Positions 44,269 through 52,687 of a DNA stretch of 64,000 nt are shown piece by piece. The notes under the pieces were generated by a model. It saw nothing but the letters and a program-made list of their open reading frames with translations, was not told the DNA's origin and made no database searches. Each line of letters starts with the position of its first letter. Within the stretch, counting starts at the first letter, position 1. Source of the stretch: Undibacterium sp. KW1. Its GTDB lineage: Bacteria; Pseudomonadota; Gammaproteobacteria; Burkholderiales; Burkholderiaceae_D. The stretch is taken from the NCBI RefSeq assembly GCF_009937955.1, contig NZ_AP018439.1, positions 3,720,001 to 3,784,000 on the forward strand. The letters are read 5' to 3'. The translations under genes were made by a program, and so were the position numbers.

Positions 44269-46497
44269 CTATGCGGCGGTACTCGCCTGCACCACTACTG
44301 GTGCCGGGTGCATTTGCTGGGCACCGTCATGGGTCAGGCGATAGACAGCATCGACCTTGAGGCCCTTGGGCAAACCATGGGTAATGAAGAGCATGGTGAC
44401 TTTGCCTTTGAGGGCATTGATCGTTTGTGCGAAGTGTTCTGCCGTGGTGGTATCAAGGGCGCTGGTGGCTTCGTCAAAGATCAGGATGCTGGGGCGTTTA
44501 AGCAGAGCACGGGCGATGGCAATGCGCTGCTTTTGACCGCCAGAGAGACCGGCACCGCGTTCACCGATTTCTGTCTGGTAGCCTTTGGGCAGGCCTTCGA
44601 TGACACTATGAATTTCTGCCATTTTGCAGGCGGCGACGATTTGTTCAAACCCAGCATTGGGGCTGGCCATTTGCAGGTTGTCGTAGATGGTGCCGGAGAA
44701 CAGAGTGGTTTCTTGCGGCACTACGCCAAAGTGGCTGCGCAATTCATTGGCAGACAGGTAGCGTATATCCACATTGTCGATGAGGATGCGGCCCTGGCTG
44801 GGTTGGTAGAAGCCTTGCATGAGTTTGGCAAGCGTGCTTTTACCGCAGCCAGATGGGCCCATGATGGCGATGGTCTGGCCTTGTGGGATGTGCAGGTCGA
44901 GGTTTTGGTAAACGGTGGGCAGATGTTCGCCATATTTGAAGGCGAGATTGTGGATTTGTATGCTGCCTGCCTTGTTGCTGTCGCGCGCTGGGATGACAGA
45001 GTAAGGCTCTACCGGGGCGTTCATGAGGTCACCCAAACGAGCGATGGAGAGGCTGGCTTGCTGGAATTGTTGCCACAGGCCGACCAGACGCAGCATGGGC
45101 TGCGACAGGCGGCCAGAGAACATCTGGAAGGCGACCAGCATACCGATGGTAAAGGCCGTGTCATGCATGACGGTGTAGGCACCAATTGCCAGTATCAACA
45201 AGCTCATGATTTGCTCAAGCAGGTTGGCGAAGGTGTTGTAGGTGTTGGCCAGTTGTTTGGTAGCGAAACCTGCCTGCAGGTAGCTGGCGAGGAAGCCGCT
45301 GTATTTGCTGTTGAGTTGAGGTTCCAGCTGCAGCGATTTAACGGTTTCCAGGCCAACAATGTACTCGGTCAAAAATGCCTGGTTGCGTGCGCCGAGCTGG
45401 AATTGTTCTTGCAGCCTTTGCTGGAACAAGGGGGCGACAACAGTACTGAGGATGACGATGGTGGTCAGTATGGCTAAAGCGATCAGGGTCAGGGTGACGC
45501 TGTAGTAAAACATGATGCCGACAAAGATCAGCAGGAAGGGCAAATCAAGCACGAGGGTAACGCCAGCGCTGGCGATGAATTCGCGTATGGTTTCTACACC
45601 ATGCAGACGGGCGGCAATGACGCCTGTGGGCCTGTGCTGGAAGTACATGGGTGGCAGTTTGAACAGACGCTCAAACACGGCGGAACCGAGTACGGCATCG
45701 ACGCGGTTACCAGTATGCAAAATCAGGTATTGGCGCAGCCACGACAAACCCGCCGAGAACAGCATGAAGACGGCCATGCCGATGGCAATGACAATCAGTG
45801 TGCTTTGGGTGTGATGCACCACGACCTTGTCGATGATGGCCTGGGTAAACAAGGGAGTGGCCAGGGCAATCAGTTGTATCACCAAAGAAGCCAGCAGGAT
45901 TTCTTGCCAGAGCTTTTTATGCTTGAGCAATTCTGGGATAAACCAGCGAAAGCCGAATTTGCGTTGCTGGCTGGTGGCCTGGTCACTGTCTGGGTCTGCC
46001 GCCGGATCAGCTTGCGGGGTAATGCGGGTAATCTGCCCCTGGTATCTCTGCTGAAATTCAGTCAGAAGTATGCTGCGAGGGCTGGTGTCTGAAGGTTCTA
46101 CGATGAGGACTTGGCTGGTATCGGCTTGCAGGATCAGAGCGGGGACTAACGTAGGGGCAGGTGCGGAGGCAGGCTCTGACTTGTCCGGTCGTTCGCCCGC
46201 CGCCGGACTTCGCTCTTCGGTTTGAAAGGCGACATCGCTGATATCGCTTGCTGTTTCTGGTGCAGGGCTGAGCCAGGCGATGAGAGGGAATGATTCGTGC
46301 TGCAATTTGCCGCCCTTGCACTTGCGGGTGTCGGCATTGAAGCCATAAGCCTTGACGGCCATCAGCAAACCATCACTGGTGTAAGGAGCAGCAAACTGTT
46401 GTGCTGCCAGTTCAGGGGAATATGGCTTGCGATGGAGCGCACAAAGCCCCTGTAATGCCCAGAACCAGGCATTACGGTCTAGAGAATGGGAGATCAT
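44269..46497 (-). CDS. Type I secretion ABC exporter (HlyB-like)
   Basis: 742 residues from ATG 46497 (MISHSLDRN); a GTG at 46578 would add 27 residues, and no ribosome site decides. The N-terminal C39-like domain lacks the peptidase cysteine, so substrates are not cleaved. Membrane domain about 200-460. ATPase: Walker A GPSGCGKSTLAK, signature LSGGQKQRIAIARALL, Walker B ILIFDEATSALD. A Pro/Ala/Glu-rich insert (about 75-125) interrupts the C39-like domain. It energises export of the RTX proteins encoded downstream on the same strand. No TolC homologue is in the window. Confidence 0.94.
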   Translation of the reverse strand: MISHSLDRNAWFWALQGLCALHRKPYSPELAAQQFAAPYTSDGLLMAVKAYGFNADTRKCKGGKLQHESFPLIAWLSPAPETASDISDVAFQTEERSPAAGERPDKSEPASAPAPTLVPALILQADTSQVLIVEPSDTSPRSILLTEFQQRYQGQITRITPQADPAADPDSDQATSQQRKFGFRWFIPELLKHKKLWQEILLASLVIQLIALATPLFTQAIIDKVVVHHTQSTLIVIAIGMAVFMLFSAGLSWLRQYLILHTGNRVDAVLGSAVFERLFKLPPMYFQHRPTGVIAARLHGVETIREFIASAGVTLVLDLPFLLIFVGIMFYYSVTLTLIALAILTTIVILSTVVAPLFQQRLQEQFQLGARNQAFLTEYIVGLETVKSLQLEPQLNSKYSGFLASYLQAGFATKQLANTYNTFANLLEQIMSLLILAIGAYTVMHDTAFTIGMLVAFQMFSGRLSQPMLRLVGLWQQFQQASLSIARLGDLMNAPVEPYSVIPARDSNKAGSIQIHNLAFKYGEHLPTVYQNLDLHIPQGQTIAIMGPSGCGKSTLAKLMQGFYQPSQGRILIDNVDIRYLSANELRSHFGVVPQETTLFSGTIYDNLQMASPNAGFEQIVAACKMAEIHSVIEGLPKGYQTEIGERGAGLSGGQKQRIAIARALLKRPSILIFDEATSALDTTTAEHFAQTINALKGKVTMLFITHGLPKGLKVDAVYRLTHDGAQQMHPAPVVVQASTAA

Positions 46498-46843
46498 GGA
46501 GGATGGATAAAATGAGAGAAATGGTTTATGCCGTAGGATGGATCCTACATATGTATCGTATTGTATCTTTATATTCACAAAAAATGCAATATTTTGTGAA
46601 TTTCTTGCGCGAAGATCAATTTCCGTGTAGAAATTTCCATTAGGGAACTTTTCACTCTGCTTACTCCTGTTTGCATTCTGCGTTCACCGCATCACCAGTA
46701 AAAAAATAGCTTCGCGCTGCCGGTCAAAATAATTTCATAGAGGCTGTAAATTTTTCTTATCCCCTGCGAATAACAGAGCAAGGGTTTAGCGAAGCTGTGC
46801 ATCAAGCTCGCTAAACATGAACTCATTATTTCTGGGAGATATC
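46498..46843. promoter_or_regulatory. Divergent region between type I exporter and sigma-factor operon
   Basis: 346 bases with no gene. It holds GTAGGAT..ATCCTAC (46533-46548, 7-base arms around GG) overlapping TACATATGTA (46546-46555, perfect 10-mer). These palindromes could bind a regulator of the exporter operon. No clear -35/-10 pair was assigned. Confidence 0.35.
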
Positions 46844-47623
46844 ATGTACGGTTTGATTTTAATGCGCAGTTTTATACTTGTCTTATTTTATGCATGCTGG
46901 TCTTGTAGCGCATTTGCGCAGCATGCCAAAACCAGTTTGGCAACCACTGCCGATATGACGCTGGAGCGCGTGATGCAAGCGCATCTGGCGGCGCTTGGGG
47001 ATGTGAGCAAGTTGCAGTCGCGCCGCGTTAAATTGCGCATCATAGGGATGGCACCGTTTGAAATACCGACGACAGTAGAAGCAAAGCGCCCCAATCTGTT
47101 ACGACGGGATGTGCTGGTGCAAGGGCAAACACAGGTATCGGCTTATGATGGGAAAGATGCGTGGAAGATAGACCCCTTCCTGACTAGCGGCAAAAAAGCG
47201 GTTGATTTATCAGCCGAAGAATTGCCTGCCATGCTGGAAGAAAGTTATTTTGATGGGATACTGGTGGCGACGCAAAAGCTTGGGTTCCCCTTGCAATATG
47301 CGGGTATAGAGAAGCTTGACGGGCGGCGCGTGCATGTGCTGAAGGTGAGCATTCCTGCTACGGGTGAATCGACTATCTATCTGGATGCTGACAGTTTTCT
47401 GGAAATCAAGCGCCTGCAAAAGCGCCCTGTCATGGGCCGCATGACTGAGCTGGAAGTCTATACCAGTGATTATCGCCTGCATGACGGCCTGATGGTGGCT
47501 TATCGTTTTGAGATAGGCACCAAGGGCTCTGCGCAGCGCATGAGCATTGTGGTGGATGCGGTGGAAAATAATCCGGTCATTGCTGCCAGCCGTTTTCAAC
47601 GCGCTGCTAATTTGGCGAACTGA
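46844..47623 (+). CDS. Periplasmic protein resembling outer-membrane lipoprotein-sorting fold
   Basis: 259 residues from ATG 46844, five bases after GGGAG. Signal peptide ends SAFAQ. The body (MQAHLAALGDVSKLQSRRVKLRI, KRPNLLRRDVLVQGQTQVSAYDGKDAWKI, STIYLDADSFLEIKRLQKR) reads like the half-barrel LolA/LppX-type fold or the lipoprotein-sorting-like family. No catalytic motif. First of four tightly packed genes up to 50110. Confidence 0.7.
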   Translation: MYGLILMRSFILVLFYACWSCSAFAQHAKTSLATTADMTLERVMQAHLAALGDVSKLQSRRVKLRIIGMAPFEIPTTVEAKRPNLLRRDVLVQGQTQVSAYDGKDAWKIDPFLTSGKKAVDLSAEELPAMLEESYFDGILVATQKLGFPLQYAGIEKLDGRRVHVLKVSIPATGESTIYLDADSFLEIKRLQKRPVMGRMTELEVYTSDYRLHDGLMVAYRFEIGTKGSAQRMSIVVDAVENNPVIAASRFQRAANLAN

Positions 47624-47629
47624 GCCATC

Positions 47630-48904
47630 ATGCAAAACGATGCCACTATTAATGCAGGTAATGCAGGCCTCTCTGCAATCGCACCCGCGCATGCCCAAGC
47701 CAAGCAAACCGCAGCAACTGGCGAACGCCTGCATGGACTGGATGCCTTGCGTGCCGGGGCCCTGCTGTTGGGCGTGCTTTTACATGCGAGCATTTCTTTT
47801 TTGCCTGGCGCCAAATTCTTTTGGATGGTCAGCGACAATCAAAAAACCGCATTGCTGGGGCCAGTGTTCTTTGTCATCCATATTTTCAGGATGCCTCTGT
47901 TCTTCATGTTGGCCGGTTATTTTGCCCACCTGGTTTTGCAAAAGAAAGGCTGGGCTGGTTTTATCAAGGACAGGCTCAAACGCATCACCCTGCCCTTGCT
48001 GCTTGGCTGGCCTGTGATATTTGCAGCGATCGTTGCCGCCATGGTGCTGGCTGCCTGGGTGCGCAATGGCGGCAGCCTGCCGCAAAAGTCACCACCTCCA
48101 CCGGCTTTTACGGCTGACAGTTTCCCGCTTGCCCACTTGTGGTTTTTGTATATGCTGACGCTGCTGTATGCAGTGTATCTCGGTCTTTGGGCGGTCTGCA
48201 GGCAACTGGGTATCTTGCCCCAACTGAAGCGCTGTGCAGAATGGCTCATGCCCGCAATGTCAGGCTGGTTTGGCCCCATGTTGCTGGCACTGCCGGTGGC
48301 GCTGGCCTTGTTTTATACGCCTTACTGGGTGAGCTGGTTTGGCGTGCCTACGCCAGATCAATCACTCTACCCTGGACGGGCAGCCTGGGTCAGTTTTGGC
48401 ATGGCGTTTAGCTTTGGCTGGATGTTGCAGCAATCAACCGCTACATTGCCACGGTGGCAGCAACGCTGGCGCTGGCACCTGGGCCTTGCACTATTGATGA
48501 CGGCTATCTGTCTGTATCTGGGCGGTCTGGTACCAAGACTGGTGCCGGCAGTGCATGATGAAAGCAAATTGATTTTTGCCTGGCTATATGCGGCGGCTGC
48601 ATGGCATTTTTGTTTTGGCCTGACTGGTCTGGCGCTAAAATTCATGAAGCAGGCAACCCCCACGCTACGTTACCTGGCAGATGCTTCTTACTGGATTTAC
48701 CTGGTGCACCTGCCCCTGGTGATGGTTTTGCAGGTCCTGGTATCGCGTAGTGAGTGGCATTGGACAATCAAACTGGCCGCAGTCTTGCTGGGCACACTGG
48801 TTTTGACTTTACTCAGCTATCGCTATCTGGTCCGGTTTACATGGATAGGCAAGCTCTTGAATGGCCAGCGTCATGCTGCTCACCGGCAGCACGCACGGGC
48901 CTGA
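47630..48904 (+). CDS. Acyltransferase family 3 / OpgC-like membrane protein
   Basis: 424 residues, about ten helices. N-terminal GLDALRAGALLLGVLLHASISF has the acyltransferase-3 R-x10-H arrangement; later FRMPLFFMLAGYFAHLVL and ASYWIYLVHLPLVMVLQ fit the family. Probably O-acylates a cell-envelope sugar (MdoC/OpgC-like). It begins 6 bases after the previous stop. Confidence 0.85.
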   Translation: MQNDATINAGNAGLSAIAPAHAQAKQTAATGERLHGLDALRAGALLLGVLLHASISFLPGAKFFWMVSDNQKTALLGPVFFVIHIFRMPLFFMLAGYFAHLVLQKKGWAGFIKDRLKRITLPLLLGWPVIFAAIVAAMVLAAWVRNGGSLPQKSPPPPAFTADSFPLAHLWFLYMLTLLYAVYLGLWAVCRQLGILPQLKRCAEWLMPAMSGWFGPMLLALPVALALFYTPYWVSWFGVPTPDQSLYPGRAAWVSFGMAFSFGWMLQQSTATLPRWQQRWRWHLGLALLMTAICLYLGGLVPRLVPAVHDESKLIFAWLYAAAAWHFCFGLTGLALKFMKQATPTLRYLADASYWIYLVHLPLVMVLQVLVSRSEWHWTIKLAAVLLGTLVLTLLSYRYLVRFTWIGKLLNGQRHAAHRQHARA

Positions 48905-48909
48905 CATCG

Positions 48910-49419
48910 ATGAACGGGTATATGGACGAAGAACTCTTCTTGCAGCAACTCGCCATGCATAAACGCCTGCTGTACAAGGTGGCCTATAGCTATTGCCGTC
49001 ATGCCGAAGACAGGCGTGATCTGGTGCAGGAAATGGTCATGCAGTTATGGCGTTCTTTTCGCAGTTTTGATCAGCGCGTGCAGTTTTCTACCTGGATGTA
49101 CCGCATCGCCATGAATGTCGCTATCTCGCACTACCGCAGTGAGACACGGCAAGTGCGCGATACGCTGCCACTGGAAGAGTTTGGTCTGGACATCGCCGAG
49201 GCAGACCAACTCTACAACGCCCAGAGCGACAATATGCGCACACTGGACAAACTCATCACCGAGCTGGATGAGCTTAATCGCGCACTTATCCTGCTGTTCA
49301 TGGATGGTCATGACAATGATGAGATCGCCAGCATCATGGGGCTCAGCACTGCCAATGTTGCCACGCGCATGACACGCATCAAACAGAAATTACAAGCCCG
49401 CTTTGCAGAAGGAAATTAA
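48910..49419 (+). CDS. ECF-like RNA polymerase sigma factor
   Basis: 169 residues from ATG 48910 (a second ATG at 48922). Region 2: LLYKVAYSYCRHAEDRRDLVQEMVMQLW then FSTWMYRIAMNVAISHYR. Region 4: LDELNRALILLFMDGHDNDEIASIMGLSTANVATRMTRIKQKLQ. No region 3 domain. Starts 5 bases after the acyltransferase and is followed after 1 base by a membrane protein that could be its anti-sigma partner. Confidence 0.9.
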   Translation: MNGYMDEELFLQQLAMHKRLLYKVAYSYCRHAEDRRDLVQEMVMQLWRSFRSFDQRVQFSTWMYRIAMNVAISHYRSETRQVRDTLPLEEFGLDIAEADQLYNAQSDNMRTLDKLITELDELNRALILLFMDGHDNDEIASIMGLSTANVATRMTRIKQKLQARFAEGN

Positions 49420-49420
49420 G

Positions 49421-50110
49421 ATGGATCTCGATCTCTTGAAAGCCGAATGGCAAGCCCGCGACCAGCGCCTCGAGCAGGCTGTCAGGATGAATACCCAGAT
49501 GCTGCGCCTGTCCTTGCTGGAACAGCACAGGCGTGAAATTGCAAAATGGGGCTGGGTCGATAAATATGAAATCATCGCAGGCACCCCGGTTTTTATTTAT
49601 CTGATCTGGTTCCTCGGGCATTACGCCGGCGTATGGCAATTTGCCCTGCCCGCCTTTGCCATGCTGGCCTGGACTATCGCCCTGCCAATTCTCAATCACA
49701 GACTGCGCCATGCCCTGCAGGATATGGATTTTGGCCAACCCGTGACCGAGGTACAAAAGCAATTGGCCGTGCACAAGGCCAGACGCCTGAACCTGTTCAA
49801 ATGGGCGTTCTTGCTGGGCCAGATAGTCTGGTTCATTCCATTTCTGCTGGTATTTTTTAAAGGCGTGTTCGGAGTTGACTTGTACCTGAAAACCGAGAAT
49901 TTCATAGGCCCCAGCCTCATCGGTGGCGTCTTGTTTATTCCGCTGGCAATTGGCATATCCAAACTACTGTCAGGTCGTTTGCAGCACTCTGCCCGCTTCC
50001 AGGCTTTTACCGATATGCTGGCTGGCAAAGATATTATCCAGACACGCCAGTTCCTGGCCAGGATCGCGCAGTTTGAAGAAACGCCGGATGAAGCCAGATC
50101 AGGTAATTGA
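49421..50110 (+). CDS. Membrane protein following the sigma factor (possible anti-sigma)
   Basis: 229 residues from ATG 49421, with AGAAGGAA before it. A charged N-terminal region (MDLDLLKAEWQARDQRLEQAV) precedes four hydrophobic segments (about 46-90 and 125-175). It lacks the zinc HxxxCxxC motif of classical anti-sigmas. Coupling to the sigma factor gene suggests a regulator of it; that is inference. Confidence 0.65.
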   Translation: MDLDLLKAEWQARDQRLEQAVRMNTQMLRLSLLEQHRREIAKWGWVDKYEIIAGTPVFIYLIWFLGHYAGVWQFALPAFAMLAWTIALPILNHRLRHALQDMDFGQPVTEVQKQLAVHKARRLNLFKWAFLLGQIVWFIPFLLVFFKGVFGVDLYLKTENFIGPSLIGGVLFIPLAIGISKLLSGRLQHSARFQAFTDMLAGKDIIQTRQFLARIAQFEETPDEARSGN

Positions 50111-50189
50111 TTCTGATGATTTTCTTGCAAATTATATTATCTTTAAGATCATTTTTAAAATAGCTAATTCCCTGATACTGAGGTGACAT

Positions 50190-50511
50190 ATGTGCTTTCG
50201 CCGTCATCTGGCAAGTCTTGTTTTTTTACTCCATATACACAGCTCTGTTTTAGCCCAGCCCACTGAAGTACAAATCACGCTGGATGGGCCAGTCTCGACG
50301 CAAACAACAGGTATAGAAAAAACCATGAGCATCCTTGCAAAATCCCTGCTTGAACGTAACGGCATGGAAGGAAAACCATGGAATGCCAATCAATTACGGT
50401 ACGGGCAAGGATGTCAGTGATGAGACTATGGCCGACGCAGGCCAACCGGTTGAATTGCAACTGCTTGGTAACAGTTATATCCGTGTGCCCGTGGGCCAAA
50501 CTACGCAATAA
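50190..50511 (+). pseudogene. Small secreted protein gene, apparently frameshifted
   Basis: ATG 50190 has GAGGTGA just before it and a signal peptide (LASLVFLLHIHSSVLAQP), but the frame ends at 50420. From about 50370 the +1 frame continues sensibly as GMPINYGTGKDVSDETM and QPVELQLLGNSYIRVPVGQTTQ to a stop at 50511. A gain of one base (or loss of two) near the CATGGAA...CATGGAA repeat (50363-50382) would explain it. Could be a sequencing error instead. Family not recognised. Confidence 0.55.
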
Positions 50512-50528
50512 GATTGTCAGGGCTTGTC

Positions 50529-50972
50529 ATGGGACTATTTGATTTTTTCTGCAGCAAGAAAGCCATACAGCAAACCATCCATGATCAGTCAATGGGAATC
50601 ATCGTCTGGAGCGGTGAAGAAAAGTCCTGGTGTGGTTCATGCAATGGAGTCAAATTTCAAATAGTGCGTGAAGCTGGCCAGGATAGTCCCTCTTCAGAAT
50701 TGATGGCCTATGCCAGGAAAATATTGTCTGGCAAATTTTTACAGGGGTCATTAGAAAAGGCGAAAGGAGACTGGGTAAACAGATACCCGCTGGCTAAGGA
50801 TGAAGTTGATATCTTGCGCTATGAATTACTTAGCATATATCTTTACAAAAACGAGAACAGGATTTGGGCAGAACTTGGTCCAGAATTTCCAGACCGTTGC
50901 TGGCGTATGGAATATCATGAGCGTATGGAATATCATGATTTTGTTTGCGAAGGTCTGGGATTTGATTCCTGA
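50529..50972 (+). CDS. Hypothetical soluble protein with duplicated hexapeptide
   Basis: 147 residues from ATG 50529 (MGLFDFFCSKK). No signal peptide, membrane segment or known motif. The sequence carries an in-frame 2 x 18-base tandem duplication (50903-50938) giving RMEYHERMEYHD near the end. Function unknown. Confidence 0.55.
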   Translation: MGLFDFFCSKKAIQQTIHDQSMGIIVWSGEEKSWCGSCNGVKFQIVREAGQDSPSSELMAYARKILSGKFLQGSLEKAKGDWVNRYPLAKDEVDILRYELLSIYLYKNENRIWAELGPEFPDRCWRMEYHERMEYHDFVCEGLGFDS

Positions 50973-51051
50973 TTTATATGACTGAGCTTGCCAGATGTGC
51001 TATCGGGATTGGTAGCAAAAGTACGCGTTCGAACGAGCTGGATATCATGTG

Positions 51052-51536
51052 TTAATGTATCTCTCCAGAATTTTTCCTGTACTCTGCTATCAGCCTGAAT
51101 GTCTCAGGCAAATTATCCATCCCCGCGAGTGCATTAATCGCTTCTTCATAAGCGGGATTAATCTGTAGTGCACTCTTTAAACTGTCGATTGCCTGTTCAT
51201 ACCTGCCTTGTGCGCGGTAAGCGAGGCCCAAATTGAAATAGGCTTCATCTTTCAAGTCATGGTCTTCACGCAAGGCTGTCTCGAAGCAGCTAATCGCTGC
51301 ATCAAATTCCTCCATATACATGAGGTTTGCTCCCCTGAGTATCCAGGGCCAGCCAAGATCAATATCGGCATGCTTGCAACCCGCCTCAAACCAGGGACGT
51401 GCCTCTTTGGGGGACTGAAAATCCTGCACCAGTACGGCAATCTGCATTGCGACGAACCCCTTGTATGTTTCGGGTGCCAGTTCATAGGCGGTGATCAGGG
51501 CCTGCAAACTCTCATTATTTCGGCTCAGATCCTTAA
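51052..51536 (-). pseudogene. TPR-repeat protein, 3' part, split by an IS5-family element
   Basis: C-terminal portion of a tetratricopeptide protein, with typical helices (AWF-like PWILRGANLMYMEEFDAAISCFETALR, DEAYFNLGLAYRAQGRYEQAIDSLKSALQINPAYEEAI). Reading through the insertion site with one copy of TAA joins it in frame with 52412-52571: EALKDLSRNNESLQALITAY. The joined gene is 215 codons including stop, 214 residues. It could still be translated internally, but no good start is obvious. Confidence 0.85.
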
Positions 51537-51591
51537 GAACCTGTTCGAGATCTTATTGTAAACAAAAGGAATATTGCGTAAACTCGGTTAG

Positions 51592-51924
51592 ATGAGAAAA
51601 ATCTACCCAAGCGACATAAGTCGAGAACAGTTTGCAAAGATAGAAGATATTCTGCTGAGCGCACGCAAGAAAACCAAGCCGCGCCAAGTGGATTTATATG
51701 ATGTTTTTTGCGCGGTATTGTACGTGTTAAAAAGTGGCTGCCAGTGGGACATGATACCGAGCGACTTTCCTCCTAAAAGTACGGTGTACACGTACTTTAA
51801 GCAATGGAAAGAGAAGCCGTTGGGAAGTGAGTTAAGCCTGCTGGAGCAGGCTTTAAAAAAATCAGGTTGGCGCGGCCCGTACCAAACATGGTCGGAACGT
51901 ACACAGCACCTTTTTGATTGTTGA
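51592..51924 (+). CDS. IS5-family transposase, first frame (OrfA)
   Basis: 110 residues starting MRKIYPSDISREQFAKIEDIL, the N-terminal helix-turn-helix part of IS5/IS427-type transposases (DUF4096-like), with DVFCAVLYVLKSGCQWDMIPSDFP. It ends where a TTTTTG run (51911-51916) would let ribosomes slip back one base into OrfB. Confidence 0.9.
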   Translation: MRKIYPSDISREQFAKIEDILLSARKKTKPRQVDLYDVFCAVLYVLKSGCQWDMIPSDFPPKSTVYTYFKQWKEKPLGSELSLLEQALKKSGWRGPYQTWSERTQHLFDC

Positions 51925-52384
51925 CGCCCAGAGTGTCAAAAACACGGATACGGCAAAACACAAAGGCTACGATGCAGGGAAGAAAATATCAGGAATCAAG
52001 CGCCATATTGCCGTTGACACAGAGGGGCTACCTCATGCCATTGCCGTGACAACAGCCGACATCACGGATAGAAAGGGAGCACTGGAAGCGTTTGAGCAGC
52101 ACAAGCATTCCTTGGGCAAGGTTGCCAGCGTGCTCGTCGATGGTGGTTATACGGGACGCCCTTTTGCTGAGGGTGTCCATCAAATTCTGGGGGCGTCCGT
52201 ACAAGTTGCCAAGCGCAATGAACTCCACACCTTTAGTGTCATGCCTCAGCGGTGGGTGGTGGAACGCTCTTTTGCCTGGCTTGAGAAATGCCATCGCCTT
52301 TGGAAAAACTGTGAGCGACAATTAAATACCAGCTTGCAATTCGTTAATTTGGCATTTCTCACTTTGCTCTTGCGGCGCGGGTGA
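51914..52384 (+). CDS. IS5-family transposase, second frame (OrfB)
   Basis: 156 residues in the -1 frame relative to OrfA. Carries the DDE triad: IVDAQSVKN, VLVDGGYTG, and RWVVERSFAWLEKCHRLWKNCE with the YREK-like signature. Overlaps OrfA; expected to be made as an OrfAB fusion by -1 frameshifting. Confidence 0.92.
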   Translation: MIVDAQSVKNTDTAKHKGYDAGKKISGIKRHIAVDTEGLPHAIAVTTADITDRKGALEAFEQHKHSLGKVASVLVDGGYTGRPFAEGVHQILGASVQVAKRNELHTFSVMPQRWVVERSFAWLEKCHRLWKNCERQLNTSLQFVNLAFLTLLLRRG

Positions 52385-52411
52385 TCAAAAAAGATCTCGA
52401 ACAGGTTCTAA

Positions 52412-52571
52412 GAGCTTCACCATAGAGTGACCAGGCTCTGGCATGCTGGGGTCGTGATTTTACATATACGTCCAGAAGTTCTACCACATGGCTTGGATGA
52501 AGATCTGTCTTTGACAGATATTCTGCGCGTTTATAAATCTCATCGAGAAGCTCACTGGTCATGGTAGTCAT
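52412..52571 (-). pseudogene. TPR-repeat protein, 5' part, split by an IS5-family element
   Basis: N-terminal portion of the split gene: start ATG 52571 or 52562 (MTSELLDEIYKRAEYLSK), then VVELLDVYVKSRPQHARAWSLYGEAL, running into the insertion sequence at the TAA duplication. Together with 51052-51536 it makes an intact frame. Confidence 0.8.
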
Positions 52572-52687
52572 TGTCCTTTTTTGACCTTGGTACATGTATC
52601 GCAAATTATTGATTTTTACGTAAATCATGACAACCGTTTTTGATTTCATTCGTTATCCCAATATGATGTCCGTATTGGAGGTTTGAG

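Larger units (their letters stand above)
51537..52408 (+). mobile_element. IS5-family insertion sequence (IS427-like), complete
   Basis: 872 bp bounded by perfect 18-base inverted repeats GAACCTGTTCGAGATCTT (51537-51554 and 52391-52408) and a 3-base TAA duplication (51534-51536 and 52409-52411). It holds two overlapping transposase frames. Insertion into the TPR gene can be undone exactly on paper, which confirms the ends. All catalytic residues are present, so it may be active. Confidence 0.95.
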
